Assembly (NCBI GenBank): GCA_910589085.1
Contig: CAJUSG010000015.1
Span: 1 to 43,921 of the forward strand
Direction of reading: 5' to 3'
Length of the DNA: 43,921 nucleotides
Source of the DNA: an uncultured Oscillospiraceae bacterium
GTDB taxonomy: Bacteria; Bacillota; Clostridia; Oscillospirales; Oscillospiraceae
This document shows, in pieces, positions 30,795-38,833 of the stretch; positions within the stretch are counted from its first letter, which is position 1; every line of letters begins with the position of its first letter. The notes beneath the pieces were generated by a model. The model did not search any database and had not been told where the DNA came from. It saw only the letters and a list, made by a program, of their open reading frames with translations. A program made the translations under genes and the position numbers.

Positions 30795-33573
30795 CCACGA
30801 GAACGACAGCACAGTCGAAAATTTGTGCGCGTTAGTCCGGGCGCTGTTCTGTGAGGTGGATATCTCCAACGTACTCAGCGGCGAAGTGGTGTTTGACCGC
30901 ATTTCCTGTGAGAGGGCGGCAAGGCTGGCCGTTAAGACGCAGAAGCTGTACGAATGGTGCAGTGAGCTAGAGTGTCAGAAGCGGATGGAGGCCATCAGCG
31001 ATGGCATGTGGCGTCGGGATCGCTACCGGATGCGCCGGTCCATCCGAGGAAAAATCCATGTATTTGAGCTGCTGGCCGATCTGGTGGAATGCCTGTTGCT
31101 AGTGCAGAATAGTGAAATCCTGTGTCGCTACGAGGAAGTACTGAATTGGCGGGAGCTGATTCAGAGCGTAGGAGAGGAAATTCCGGTTTCCACTATGTAC
31201 GCCATCTGCGATCTGGCCCGAGGAGAGTCGGCGCGGAAAAATTTTACCTGGGACTTTGTGACAAAGCAGAATAACGAGGCACTGAACATGATCCTGCGAC
31301 GGGGGATTTCCGATCATCATATGCATCTCTGGCCGTCCGTCCCTTATTTTCAGGTGTCTTGGCTGAATCTGATGAACCGCATCTTGGACGGGGATTATGT
31401 CCGTAGGCTGAATTGGATTGACCGAACCGAGTGGAACATAAAGCAGAAAGCGTTGAATTTTGGCGACAGACTGGAGGATATACAGGAAACAGCCGGCCGG
31501 ATTGATTCACTGGTAACCCTGCACCGGCAGGCGGCGCTGATTCGCGTATACCTTTGCAGCCGGCTGAAGGGCTTTGACTTAAATCTCTGGGAGAAATCGG
31601 AAGAAAACGACTTGCGGGAGGATAAACAGCGAAAGATTCTGCAAAGGGTGCAGTATCTGCTGATCCATCCAGAGGAGTTGTACATTGAGAGCAGCCGGAT
31701 TCAGAACGAAATCGCATCCCTCCGTCAGGATGCGGATGAGATCGACTACATGTTGCGAATGTTTGAAGGCAGACCGGTCAAAAGCCAAAATGCATATGCC
31801 GTGTTCAGCGGGGAGCGGTGGTTTTTATACTCCGTCGTCCAGGACATTTATCTGACCCACCCCAAGCTGAATCGGCAGGAGCAAAACTTGTTTTACGCCT
31901 ATCTGTTGATTATGATCCGGCTGAGGAGCAAGCTGGTGCAGACCAATCAGAGGGTCGGGTTTGACAATTTTCAGCGAATTCAGCAGCGCAAGGGGTACTT
32001 TCTTGGGGATGCCCAATCGACCGAGCTGATTATGCGCATGGCGATTCGAGAGCCGCTCCGGCAGAAACCCTATCTGCGGGAGATGGAGGTACGCATTACC
32101 CCCAGGGACACGGCGGAGAAAATTTTACAGGATATTTTAGCCCTGGAGAGGGACCATACAGAGGACCCAATAGATTTTAAGTTTCCTGGTGAACAGGAGC
32201 AGAAACGGTATTATTATGTCCTACACTTTATCAAGCAGCCAGACGAGGGGCTGGACAGGCTCAGACAAAGCGCAGAGGGTACCGTGTTTCTGCTGGAGTA
32301 CCGGCACACCCAGTTCCGCAAGAAGGTAAAAAAAACTGCCCAAGCTATCATGCTGTTTCGGGAGCGGTATTCGGAAGCCGCCTGCCGTGTAGGCGGGATC
32401 GATGCCTGTTCTCAGGAGATCGGTTGCCGTCCGGAGGTCTTTGCCACCGCCTTCCGGACTTTGGGCGAGCACAGCTGTGTACGGGAGGAGTTTGGACAGA
32501 AACTCACAGTGCCGCGACTCCGAAAAACCTACCATGTGGGAGAGGACTTCTTGGACCTTGCGGACGGGCTGCGGGCCATTGATGAGGCGGTTCTCTTTCT
32601 AAATCTGGATTATGGGGATCGTCTTGGACATGCTTTGGCGTTGTGTATCGAGCCAAAGTCCTGGTACGAAGCAAAGAAAATGCAGATATCAATCCCGGTA
32701 CAGGATTATTTGGATAACATTGCGTGGCTTTACCATGCCCTGCGCCGGTACCGGGTCCCGGGACAGGAAAATGTAGTCCACTTTCTGGAAAAGGAATTTG
32801 AATATTACTTTAACCGTATTTACCTAAGCAATTTCCGGGAAGAGGAACTGGATTCTATTATGGATGCGGCGGTAAAAGATTATCAGGACGATCGGGCGGC
32901 GGAGCGGTACCACAAGCACAGCTGTATTTTTACAATTGAGCATTATTGCGGCTCCTGGATGCTACGAGGCGACCACCCGTCCCTGTACCGGAATGGATAT
33001 TTTAAACCGAACAAGATTCCGCTGGATGAGTGGGACCGGCACAGTGCCAACCGGTGCTGTCCAGCCAATGTAGACATCCGGTATACCCCGGAGTGCAGCT
33101 TGCTGTACTATCTGTATCACTATAGTAGCCGGGTGAAATATACCGGAATGGAAGTTATCAATGTCACAGTGGATCAGGAGTACATTACCGCAGTTCAGGT
33201 GGCACAAAGGGAATTGCAGTTTGAAATTGCCCGCCGTGGGATCGGCGTTGAAAGCAATCCCACTTCGAATGTCAAAATCAGTACGTTGCGGAGCTACAGC
33301 AAACATCCGATTACCACGTTATATAACCGAGGTTTGGTTCACTCTCCGGAAAAGCTATGCAGCTGTGCACAGATTAATGTGTCCATCAATACCGATGACA
33401 GCGGGGTGTTTTTTACATCGTTGGAGAGCGAATATGCTGTTATGGCGCGTGCGTTGGAGCTGGCGGCAGACGCAGAAGGAAATCCATGCTTCTGCAAATG
33501 GGAGATCAACGAGTGGATGAATCAGGTGCGTAAAATTGGAAATGAGCAAAGCTTTCTGCCAAATCCTAGGTGA
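30787..33573 (+). CDS. rdrB: RdrB-like adenosine deaminase of a RADAR-type system
   Basis: This 928-aa protein carries the full adenosine-deaminase active-site set in order: H-x-H at 178-180 ('GISDHHMHLW'), 'HVGE' at 583-586 (Zn ligand and catalytic Glu), 'RLGHALAL' with His615, 'NPTSN' at 824-828 and 'NTDDSG' with Asp870-Asp871. It is far larger than housekeeping adenosine deaminase (about 340 aa), as expected for RdrB, whose insertions build a giant shell. RADAR deaminases are reported to convert adenosine in RNA and/or adenine nucleotides to inosine forms on phage infection, causing growth arrest. All catalytic residues look intact. The ATG lies within rdrA. A weak hairpin (GGGCTTG/CAAGCCT near 33597-33637) follows the stop. 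Confidence 0.88.
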   Translation: MVNHENDSTVENLCALVRALFCEVDISNVLSGEVVFDRISCERAARLAVKTQKLYEWCSELECQKRMEAISDGMWRRDRYRMRRSIRGKIHVFELLADLVECLLLVQNSEILCRYEEVLNWRELIQSVGEEIPVSTMYAICDLARGESARKNFTWDFVTKQNNEALNMILRRGISDHHMHLWPSVPYFQVSWLNLMNRILDGDYVRRLNWIDRTEWNIKQKALNFGDRLEDIQETAGRIDSLVTLHRQAALIRVYLCSRLKGFDLNLWEKSEENDLREDKQRKILQRVQYLLIHPEELYIESSRIQNEIASLRQDADEIDYMLRMFEGRPVKSQNAYAVFSGERWFLYSVVQDIYLTHPKLNRQEQNLFYAYLLIMIRLRSKLVQTNQRVGFDNFQRIQQRKGYFLGDAQSTELIMRMAIREPLRQKPYLREMEVRITPRDTAEKILQDILALERDHTEDPIDFKFPGEQEQKRYYYVLHFIKQPDEGLDRLRQSAEGTVFLLEYRHTQFRKKVKKTAQAIMLFRERYSEAACRVGGIDACSQEIGCRPEVFATAFRTLGEHSCVREEFGQKLTVPRLRKTYHVGEDFLDLADGLRAIDEAVLFLNLDYGDRLGHALALCIEPKSWYEAKKMQISIPVQDYLDNIAWLYHALRRYRVPGQENVVHFLEKEFEYYFNRIYLSNFREEELDSIMDAAVKDYQDDRAAERYHKHSCIFTIEHYCGSWMLRGDHPSLYRNGYFKPNKIPLDEWDRHSANRCCPANVDIRYTPECSLLYYLYHYSSRVKYTGMEVINVTVDQEYITAVQVAQRELQFEIARRGIGVESNPTSNVKISTLRSYSKHPITTLYNRGLVHSPEKLCSCAQINVSINTDDSGVFFTSLESEYAVMARALELAADAEGNPCFCKWEINEWMNQVRKIGNEQSFLPNPR

Positions 33574-34790
33574 AATGTAAATTGAAACAGCCTCAAGGGC
33601 TTGTTGTCTGTGCAGAGCAGGCGGCAAGCCTTTCCGCTTTCATATCTTAAAGGAATTAACATAGTATTGATCAGAGGTGGTTGATAAGGTAGAATAAGGG
33701 ACCTGTTGACAAAAGCTAAACCGAAGTTGAGTATTTCAAACTCAGCCTCGGTTAGAAAGAATATTATTGCAAAAAAGGTGGCCTTAGCCATCCTTTTAAG
33801 ATTTAATGCCATGGCGGATAAGAGGCATTCCTCAATCGCGGCAGAAATGCCTCTTTTTCGGATTTTTGAGAGGCAGTGTTCTCGCTTCATTACGGAGAAA
33901 CTGCCTTCAGCCCATATTTTTCGCAGTTGCATCATAGACAGGTATTTAGGCGTTCCTACACGGGCGTGCCCCCTGAAAAACGCAGGATAGCAGCTACTGG
34001 CCAGAATTCTTCGCCGAGTACTGATTTTATCCAAACAACTGCTTCGCCTGGGACAAAACTGGCAATCTTGTTCTGCTGTTTGGTAGTTACGCAGGTATTT
34101 CCCCGTAGACTTATTGCAATACAGTTTGTGATATCTAAGCAGTTTTCCTTCTGGACAGACAAAAGCGTCCTCTTGCTGTGCATAGAAAAAGCCATATTTT
34201 TCCGGAGCGTTGGAAAACTGAATTGTGGGAATATATCCGGTAATACCAAGAAGCTCCAGTCCACGATGGACAGCGCCTGTGTCATACCCCGATCCAAAGC
34301 GATCTGTTTCATTGGAACACCGTATTGTATCTGACGCTCCAAATGCCGCAGAACCAGAAGGCTTTCTTTTCGGTTGGCAGCGTACACATCTACTCCTAAC
34401 TCCAGTCAAAATGCCGTGTTTGCAGTCCACTGTGGCCTCCATCAGATAACCGATGCCGCACTTATTTCCATGATTAATATAACCGCAATCGGGATCTGTG
34501 GTACTGATAGTATAACTTTTCTTTACTATTTGTGCCGGTGGTTTCTTAAAACCAGGCTGTTCCGCCAACTCTTCATCCAGACGATTTAAATAACTCTGCA
34601 TACTCTTTTCGACTTCCAGTTCTATATCGACCCAACTATTTCTGAAAACATTGGACGGAAGATAACTTCCGTCTGCCGCCATTGCGTTACCGTCCACAAG
34701 ACCACTTTCAATACAGATTGGTATCATACTCCCCACATCAACCATCAGCATCCCTATCTGTCCACTTTTCCGACCCATCATCCTTCTCAC
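33522..34790 (-). pseudogene. IS1182-family transposase, N-terminally truncated and frameshifted
   Basis: The remaining parts show the DDE transposase of this family: 'GLVDGNAMAADGSYLPSN' (first Asp region), 'NHGNKCGIGYLMEATVDCKHGILTGV', then 'ALDRG' and 'YDTGAVHRGLELLGITGYIP', a Cys-rich 'CPEGKLL...CQFCPRRSSCL' and 'RKIWAEGSFSVMKREHCL' (Glu region). The stretch 'GVDVYAANRKESLLVLRHLE' is in another frame between about 34298 and 34395, so a +1 and a -1 change compensate each other. The frame also runs through the left inverted repeat by 59 codons. The product is almost certainly inactive. Confidence 0.85.
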
Positions 34791-34846
34791 CTCAAATCCT
34801 ATTTTACCATATTGAGGTGTATTCTTCTACTTTTGTCAACAGGTCC
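33699..34846 (-). mobile_element. Truncated IS1182-like insertion with intact 17-bp inverted repeats
   Basis: Perfect inverted repeats GGACCTGTTGACAAAAG occur at 33699-33715 and, as the complement, at 34830-34846. The element is 1148 bp, shorter than typical IS1182 members (about 1.6-1.8 kb, from memory), because the N-terminal third of the transposase is missing. No clear target-site duplication is visible at the edges. It lies just downstream of rdrB. Confidence 0.8.
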
Positions 34847-34873
34847 AACTCTTGACACTACCAGGTGGTTCTG

Positions 34874-34987
34874 ATGAGAGATTTAACTTTGGTTCTAAAT
34901 AAGTATCGGCTATCAACAGAAAATCGCCCCAGTGCAGCAATCAATCAGGCGGTCACAGCCTGGCTCACAAAAGAACTCCGCAAATGA
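34874..34987 (+). CDS. Island microprotein C (37 aa)
   Basis: The ATG follows AGGTGGTTCTG, 27 bp after the IS end. The product begins MRDLTLVLNKYRLSTENR and ends TAWLTKELRK, and its last ten codons lie in the 157-bp exact repeat shared with copy B. The N-terminal half differs from B at most positions but keeps MxDxxLVLN. It lies directly upstream of the recombinase promoter. Confidence 0.55.
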   Translation: MRDLTLVLNKYRLSTENRPSAAINQAVTAWLTKELRK

Positions 34988-35114
34988 TGCCTTTGCCATT
35001 TTATCGGCAAAGGCATTTAAAATAATTTCTTGCCACGCGGCTGCTCATAAGGTATGATGTTCCTGAGCAGTTACGCCTTGAAGGAGGTGTAACAAATCCT
35101 TTGTGCGATCTATA
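34958..35114 (+). repeat. 157-bp exact direct repeat, copy 2
   Basis: Identical to 23793-23949, including the ATGCCTTTGCC hairpin (34987-35016), promoter, ribosome site and the first codons of the recombinase. Confidence 0.9.
35030..35058 (+). promoter_or_regulatory. Recombinase promoter
   Basis: TTGCCA (35030-35035) and TATGAT (35053-35058), 17-bp spacing, 23 bp upstream of the ribosome site AAGGAGGTG (35081-35089). Confidence 0.7.
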
Positions 35115-36634
35115 CACGACTGAGTAAGGAGGACGAGGACAAGCAGCAGCCCGAGTCGGAGAGCATCCAGAACCAGAAGTCACTGCTGACCCGCTATGCC
35201 ATCGACCACGGGTGGGATATCTACTCGATTTTTTGCGACGAGGACTTCTCTGGAGTAGACAGTGACCGCCCGGATTTCAACCGCATGATCGAGGCGGCCA
35301 AGCAGAAGAAATTCCAGATCATCCTATGCAAGAGCCAATCCCGTTTCACCCGGGATATGGAGCTGGTGGAGAAGTACATCCACGGCCTGTTTCCCATCTG
35401 GGGTATCCGGTTCATCGCGGTGGCGGACAACGCCGACACGGAGGTCAAGGGCAACAAAAAAGCCCGGCAGATCAACGGACTGGTGAACGAGTGGTATCTG
35501 GAGGACCTGTCGGAAAACGTCCGCATGGTGTTCGACCTGAAACGGAAAGAGGGCAAGTACATCGGCGGCTTCCCTATCTACGGCTACCGCAAGGACCCGG
35601 CGGACAAAAACCACATCCTTCCAGACCCCGAGGCGGCGGAGGTGGTGCGGCAGATCTACCAGTGGTCGCTGGAGGGACACGGCCGGCAAAACATTGCCTA
35701 TATGCTGAACCAGCGGGGCGTCCCCAACCCCACCCGCTACAAGGCGGAGCGGGGCTGGACCTGCAACCACCCCATCAAGAACGACTTCGGGCTGTGGAAC
35801 AAGGTGACGGTGGGCCGTATCCTGACCAATGAGATGTATACGGGGGTGATGGTTCAAGGCCGGCGGCGGAAGGTGAGCTACAAGTCCAAGGTGGTCATCG
35901 ACACGCCGGAGCGTGAGTGGTACCGGGTGGAGGGCACCCACGAGGCCATCATCGACCGGGCCACCTTCGAGGCGGTCCAGCGGGGCTTGAAGCTGCGATC
36001 CCGAACGGACGGCTCTGGAGAGGCCCACTTGCTGTCCGGACTGGTAAAGTGTGCCGACTGCGGGTCCACCATGAGCAAGTGCTCCAACGGCAAACGGTCC
36101 TACCTCCGCTGCAAGCTGTACGCCGACAGCGGCAGCCAACGGCTGTGTACCCGGCACTCGGTGCGGCTGGACCGGCTCATTGACCTGATCTCCGACCGCA
36201 TCCGGTACTACGTCCAAACCTACTACAAACTGGACCCGGCGGACCTTCAACCGCAAAAAGACACCCGCCGGGAGGCTCTGGAGCAGGAGCAAAAGAGCTT
36301 GTCCACCCAGCTGGAGAAGCGCAGTCAGGCATTGAAAACGCTGTACCTGGACAGGGTGGCGGGCATTCTCAGCGAGGGGCAGTTCGTGGAGCTGAACCAG
36401 TCCTTTTTGGAAGAAAAAAGCCGCCTGGAGCGGCGGCTTCATTCCATCCAGGGGGAGCTGGCGGAAGGGGAACATTCAGAGGATCAAGCCGGTCTGATGG
36501 AGCGGGCGCGGGAGCTGTTGAAGCTGGAAACTGTGCCCCGGGAATTGGTGGTTGGATTGGTGGAACGGATCGAAATCGGAGAGAAAAACCCGGAGACAGG
36601 CCGGCAGGAGGTCAAGGTTTTCTGGAAGTTTTAG
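35096..36634 (+). CDS. Large serine recombinase (island integrase), apparent AUC start
   Basis: This is a 512-aa large serine recombinase. The catalytic N-terminal domain has 'CAIYTRLSKEDED' (catalytic Ser at residue 10) and 'SIQNQKSLL...FCDEDFSGVDSDRPDFNRM'. Next come the recombinase domain ('GKYIGGFPIYGYRKDP', 'GRQNIAYMLNQRGVPNPT'), a zinc ribbon ('CADCGSTMSKC...RCKLY') and a coiled coil near 370-430. It probably catalyses integration and excision at the TGGGGCG core. The frame is closed by TAA at 35090. No ATG, GTG or TTG lies before the catalytic Ser, and the ideal position 7 bases after AAGGAGGTG is ATC (35096). Either AUC is used or the start is mutated. Confidence 0.9.
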   Translation: MLCAIYTRLSKEDEDKQQPESESIQNQKSLLTRYAIDHGWDIYSIFCDEDFSGVDSDRPDFNRMIEAAKQKKFQIILCKSQSRFTRDMELVEKYIHGLFPIWGIRFIAVADNADTEVKGNKKARQINGLVNEWYLEDLSENVRMVFDLKRKEGKYIGGFPIYGYRKDPADKNHILPDPEAAEVVRQIYQWSLEGHGRQNIAYMLNQRGVPNPTRYKAERGWTCNHPIKNDFGLWNKVTVGRILTNEMYTGVMVQGRRRKVSYKSKVVIDTPEREWYRVEGTHEAIIDRATFEAVQRGLKLRSRTDGSGEAHLLSGLVKCADCGSTMSKCSNGKRSYLRCKLYADSGSQRLCTRHSVRLDRLIDLISDRIRYYVQTYYKLDPADLQPQKDTRREALEQEQKSLSTQLEKRSQALKTLYLDRVAGILSEGQFVELNQSFLEEKSRLERRLHSIQGELAEGEHSEDQAGLMERARELLKLETVPRELVVGLVERIEIGEKNPETGRQEVKVFWKF

Positions 36635-36647
36635 GGCTGGAAAAAAG

Positions 36648-36712
36648 GCTCCTTTGGAAAGGAGCTGTCAGCCGAAGGCTGACTGAGGATTGTATTTTGG
36701 CGAAGCCAAAAT
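36648..36712. repeat. Cluster of three hairpins beside attR
   Basis: GCTCCTTT-GG-AAAGGAGC (36648-36665), GTCAGCC-GAA-GGCTGAC (36667-36683) and ATTTTGGC-GAA-GCCAAAAT (36694-36712), all perfect stems, fill the gap between the recombinase stop and the attachment core. They may terminate recombinase transcription or be protein-binding arms for recombination. Confidence 0.6.
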
Positions 36713-36739
36713 GTGCGAAGCAAAAGTGTCCTTCGGTAA

Positions 36740-36761
36740 CCACCCCCTGGGGCGCTGTACC
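36740..36761. other. Right attachment site (attR) of the island
   Basis: The 22-bp partner of 9924-9945; core TGGGGCG at 36748-36754. Bases right of the core are host ATPase coding sequence. Confidence 0.8.
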
Positions 36762-37031
36762 GTCCACAATGGCCACGCCTTTTGAGGGAAGGACCACGGC
36801 GTCCAGGGAATCCGGGTCGCCGGAGCATAAAATATACTCAGTCTCCAGTCCGGCCTCCTCCGCCCAGGCGGCGATCTTACGCATCAGGGTGGACTTTCCG
36901 CAGCCGGGCCCGCCCTTCAGGATAAAGATGGCCCTGGCCTGTTCGGGGGGGATCAGGTGGTCATACAGGGAGTAAAAGCCGGTGGGGGAATTGGCCCCCA
37001 AAAAGTATTCAATATGAGGTAAAGCAGTCAT
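36748..37031 (-). pseudogene. N-terminal part of the split ATPase gene
   Basis: About 95 residues starting at an ATG (37031) with GGAGGG 6 bases upstream: 'MTALPHIEYFLGANSPTGFYSLYDHL', Walker A GGPGCGKST at 40-48 and 'YILCSGDPDSLDAVVL', ending 'VDGTAP'. The frame then runs 45 codons into element DNA to 36612. The rest of the protein is at 9133-9938. If expressed, this fragment has a P-loop but lacks Walker B and the second domain. Confidence 0.9.
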
Positions 37032-37125
37032 AAGCGACCCTCCGTATCAACAATTTTACGCCTCAGCCTATGCCCGGACAGGCGGTTTTGTGAGAAAAAC
37101 AGCCGCCAAAAATACGGCGCAGGGA

Positions 37126-37154
37126 TTGTATCCAGGTTTGATTTTTGGTATAAT
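37126..37154 (+). promoter_or_regulatory. Promoter of the nitrite/sulfite reductase gene
   Basis: TTGTAT (37126-37131) and TATAAT (37149-37154), 17-bp spacing; leader about 70 nt. Confidence 0.75.
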
Positions 37155-37233
37155 GAGGAAAACTGATTGGTAACCTGCCCGGAGCATCTCCGGCGAATTA
37201 CAGATCACAATGAGGGAAAGGCTGGCAAACCAT

Positions 37234-38778
37234 ATGAACAAACAATGGACCGATATTTTCCACACAGAAATTGAGCGCTTCAAAGACACCATCGGCGCCT
37301 TCGACAAGGGGGAGATCGACCGGAAGGACTACAAGGGCGTGTCCGGCGGCCTGGGCTCCTACGCCCAGCGGGACCCCTCCAAACACATGCTCCGCCTGCG
37401 TCTGCCCGGCGGACGGCTGACGATGGAGCGGCTGAAGTTCCTGGCCGAGGTGGTGGAGCGGGAGCAGGTGGGCCGGATGAAGCTGACCACCTGCGAGACC
37501 ATCCAGCTCCACGACCTGTCCGCCAACCAGGTGCCCGTCCTCATGGCGGAGGCGGTGGGCTGCGAGATCTACACCAAGGGGGGCGGCGGCGACAACCCCC
37601 GGAACGTAATGGCCAGCCCACTCAGCGGCGTTCAGCCCGGCGAGGCCTTCGACGTAATCCCCTACGCCGAGGCGGTGACCAAATATCTGCTGTCCATCTG
37701 CCGGGACATTAAGATGCCCCGCAAGCTGAAAATCGCCTTCTGCAACGGGGTGGACGACAGCGTCCACAGCGCCTTCCGGGACATGGGCTTTCTGGCCCAG
37801 CCGGACGGCACCTTTGCCCTGCGCATCGCCGGCGGCCTGGGGGCGGCCCGGCCCTCCATGGGGGTGCTGGTGGAGGAGCATGTCCAGCCCAAGGAGGTCC
37901 TGTACTACGTCCGGGCCATGGTGGATACCTTCTGCGCCCACGGCGACTACAATAACCGGGCCAAGGCCCGCACCCGCTATATGCAGGACACCCTGGGCCC
38001 CGAGGGCCTGAAGGAGGCCTTCCTGAAAAACGTGGCCGCCCGAAAGGCGGAGGGCGGGCTGGATATCACCGGCCTGGAGGCCCCCGCTGACATTGCCAGA
38101 GACAACAGCGGTACGGTGGACCACCCCCGCGCCATTCCCCAGAGGCAGTCGGGTATGTACGCTGTGAAATACCACCCTATCGGGGGGTTACTGCCCGTGG
38201 AGAAGCCCCGGCAGCTCTATGAGCTGCTGAAGGACATCCCCGGGGCCGAGGTCCGGATTGCCCCCAACGAGACCCTGTATGTCATCAACCTCACCGCCGC
38301 CGAGGCGGAGCAGGTGATCGGGGCCACCGCCGACAGTGCCGTCACCCAGTTTGAGCACAGCGTGGCCTGCATCGGGGCCACCACCTGCCAGCAGGGAGTC
38401 CGGGACAGCCAGGGGGTCCTCCGGACCCTGGTGGAGGCCGTCCGGGAGGCGGGCATCCCCGACGGAGCCCTGCCCAAAATCGTGATTTCCGGCTGTCCCT
38501 CCAGCTGCGCAGCCCACCAGGCGGGGGCCATGGGCTTCCAGGGGGGCGTGAAGCTGGTGGACAAGAAGCCCCAGCCCGCCTTCAAGATGCTCCTCAGCGG
38601 CACTGACGAGCTGGGCGGGGCCCGCTTCGGCCAGGAGGTGGGCACCGTCCTGGAGGCCGACCTGCCCGCCCTGCTGGTGGAGCTGGGCAAGGCGGCGGCC
38701 GCCGCCGGCCAGAACTGGGACCAGTGGTCCGCCGGCCACGCCGCTGAGCGGGACGCCATCATCGCCAAGTACGCATGA
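37234..38778 (+). CDS. Ferredoxin-type nitrite/sulfite reductase (siroheme, 4Fe-4S)
   Basis: This 514-aa protein has the two-repeat nitrite/sulfite reductase fold. The siroheme/4Fe-4S cysteines are C379-x5-C385 ('ACIGATTCQQG') and C421-x3-C425 ('SGCPSSC'). The siroheme-binding Arg-rich strands are in 'LRLRLPGGRLT' and 'GGLGAARPSMGV'. It reduces nitrite to ammonia or sulfite to sulfide with six electrons, in the cytoplasm, using reduced ferredoxin; I cannot distinguish nitrite from sulfite. I chose the ATG at 37234 because GGGAAAGG lies upstream; the ATG at 37210 has no ribosome site. Single-gene unit with its own promoter and a stem-loop after it. Confidence 0.9.
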   Translation: MNKQWTDIFHTEIERFKDTIGAFDKGEIDRKDYKGVSGGLGSYAQRDPSKHMLRLRLPGGRLTMERLKFLAEVVEREQVGRMKLTTCETIQLHDLSANQVPVLMAEAVGCEIYTKGGGGDNPRNVMASPLSGVQPGEAFDVIPYAEAVTKYLLSICRDIKMPRKLKIAFCNGVDDSVHSAFRDMGFLAQPDGTFALRIAGGLGAARPSMGVLVEEHVQPKEVLYYVRAMVDTFCAHGDYNNRAKARTRYMQDTLGPEGLKEAFLKNVAARKAEGGLDITGLEAPADIARDNSGTVDHPRAIPQRQSGMYAVKYHPIGGLLPVEKPRQLYELLKDIPGAEVRIAPNETLYVINLTAAEAEQVIGATADSAVTQFEHSVACIGATTCQQGVRDSQGVLRTLVEAVREAGIPDGALPKIVISGCPSSCAAHQAGAMGFQGGVKLVDKKPQPAFKMLLSGTDELGGARFGQEVGTVLEADLPALLVELGKAAAAAGQNWDQWSAGHAAERDAIIAKYA

Positions 38779-38783
38779 TTTTC

Positions 38784-38810
38784 ATAACCACCGGCTTTGC
38801 CGGTGGTTAT
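38784..38810 (+). terminator. Stem-loop terminator after the reductase gene
   Basis: A perfect 12-bp stem ATAACCACCGGC with its complement, loop TTT, six bases after the stop codon. Only two more T follow, so it may be partial and allow some read-through into the ABC operon, for which I see no separate promoter. Confidence 0.6.
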
Positions 38811-38833
38811 TTGAAATCTCGGAGGATTTACCA

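Larger units (their letters stand above)
9932..36754. mobile_element. 26.8-kb serine-recombinase genomic island carrying defence genes
   Basis: The boundaries are set by the split ATPase gene and the shared core TGGGGCG (9932-9938 and 36748-36754). Fusing the outer flanks at the core restores the frame ...D-G-T-A-P-H-V-V-E. The island carries a large serine recombinase next to its right end, a Wadjet operon, a RADAR-like operon with a SLATT-like gene, a RelE-type TA pair, a duplicated nucleotidyltransferase-CCA pair, a truncated IS and a repeated microprotein family. No conjugation or replication genes were seen, so it is integrative but not obviously self-transmissible. Base composition differs by segment: the RADAR-like part is visibly more AT-rich than the Wadjet and flanking DNA, which suggests mosaic assembly. 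Confidence 0.85.

Noticed and set aside
30787..33573. Housekeeping adenosine or AMP deaminase
   Set aside because: Nearly three times the size of adenosine deaminase, and overlapped by a P-loop NTPase gene; RdrB fits better.
33699..34846. Target-site duplication of the IS
   Set aside because: Flanks (ATAAG left, AACTC right) do not match, so no duplication can be claimed.
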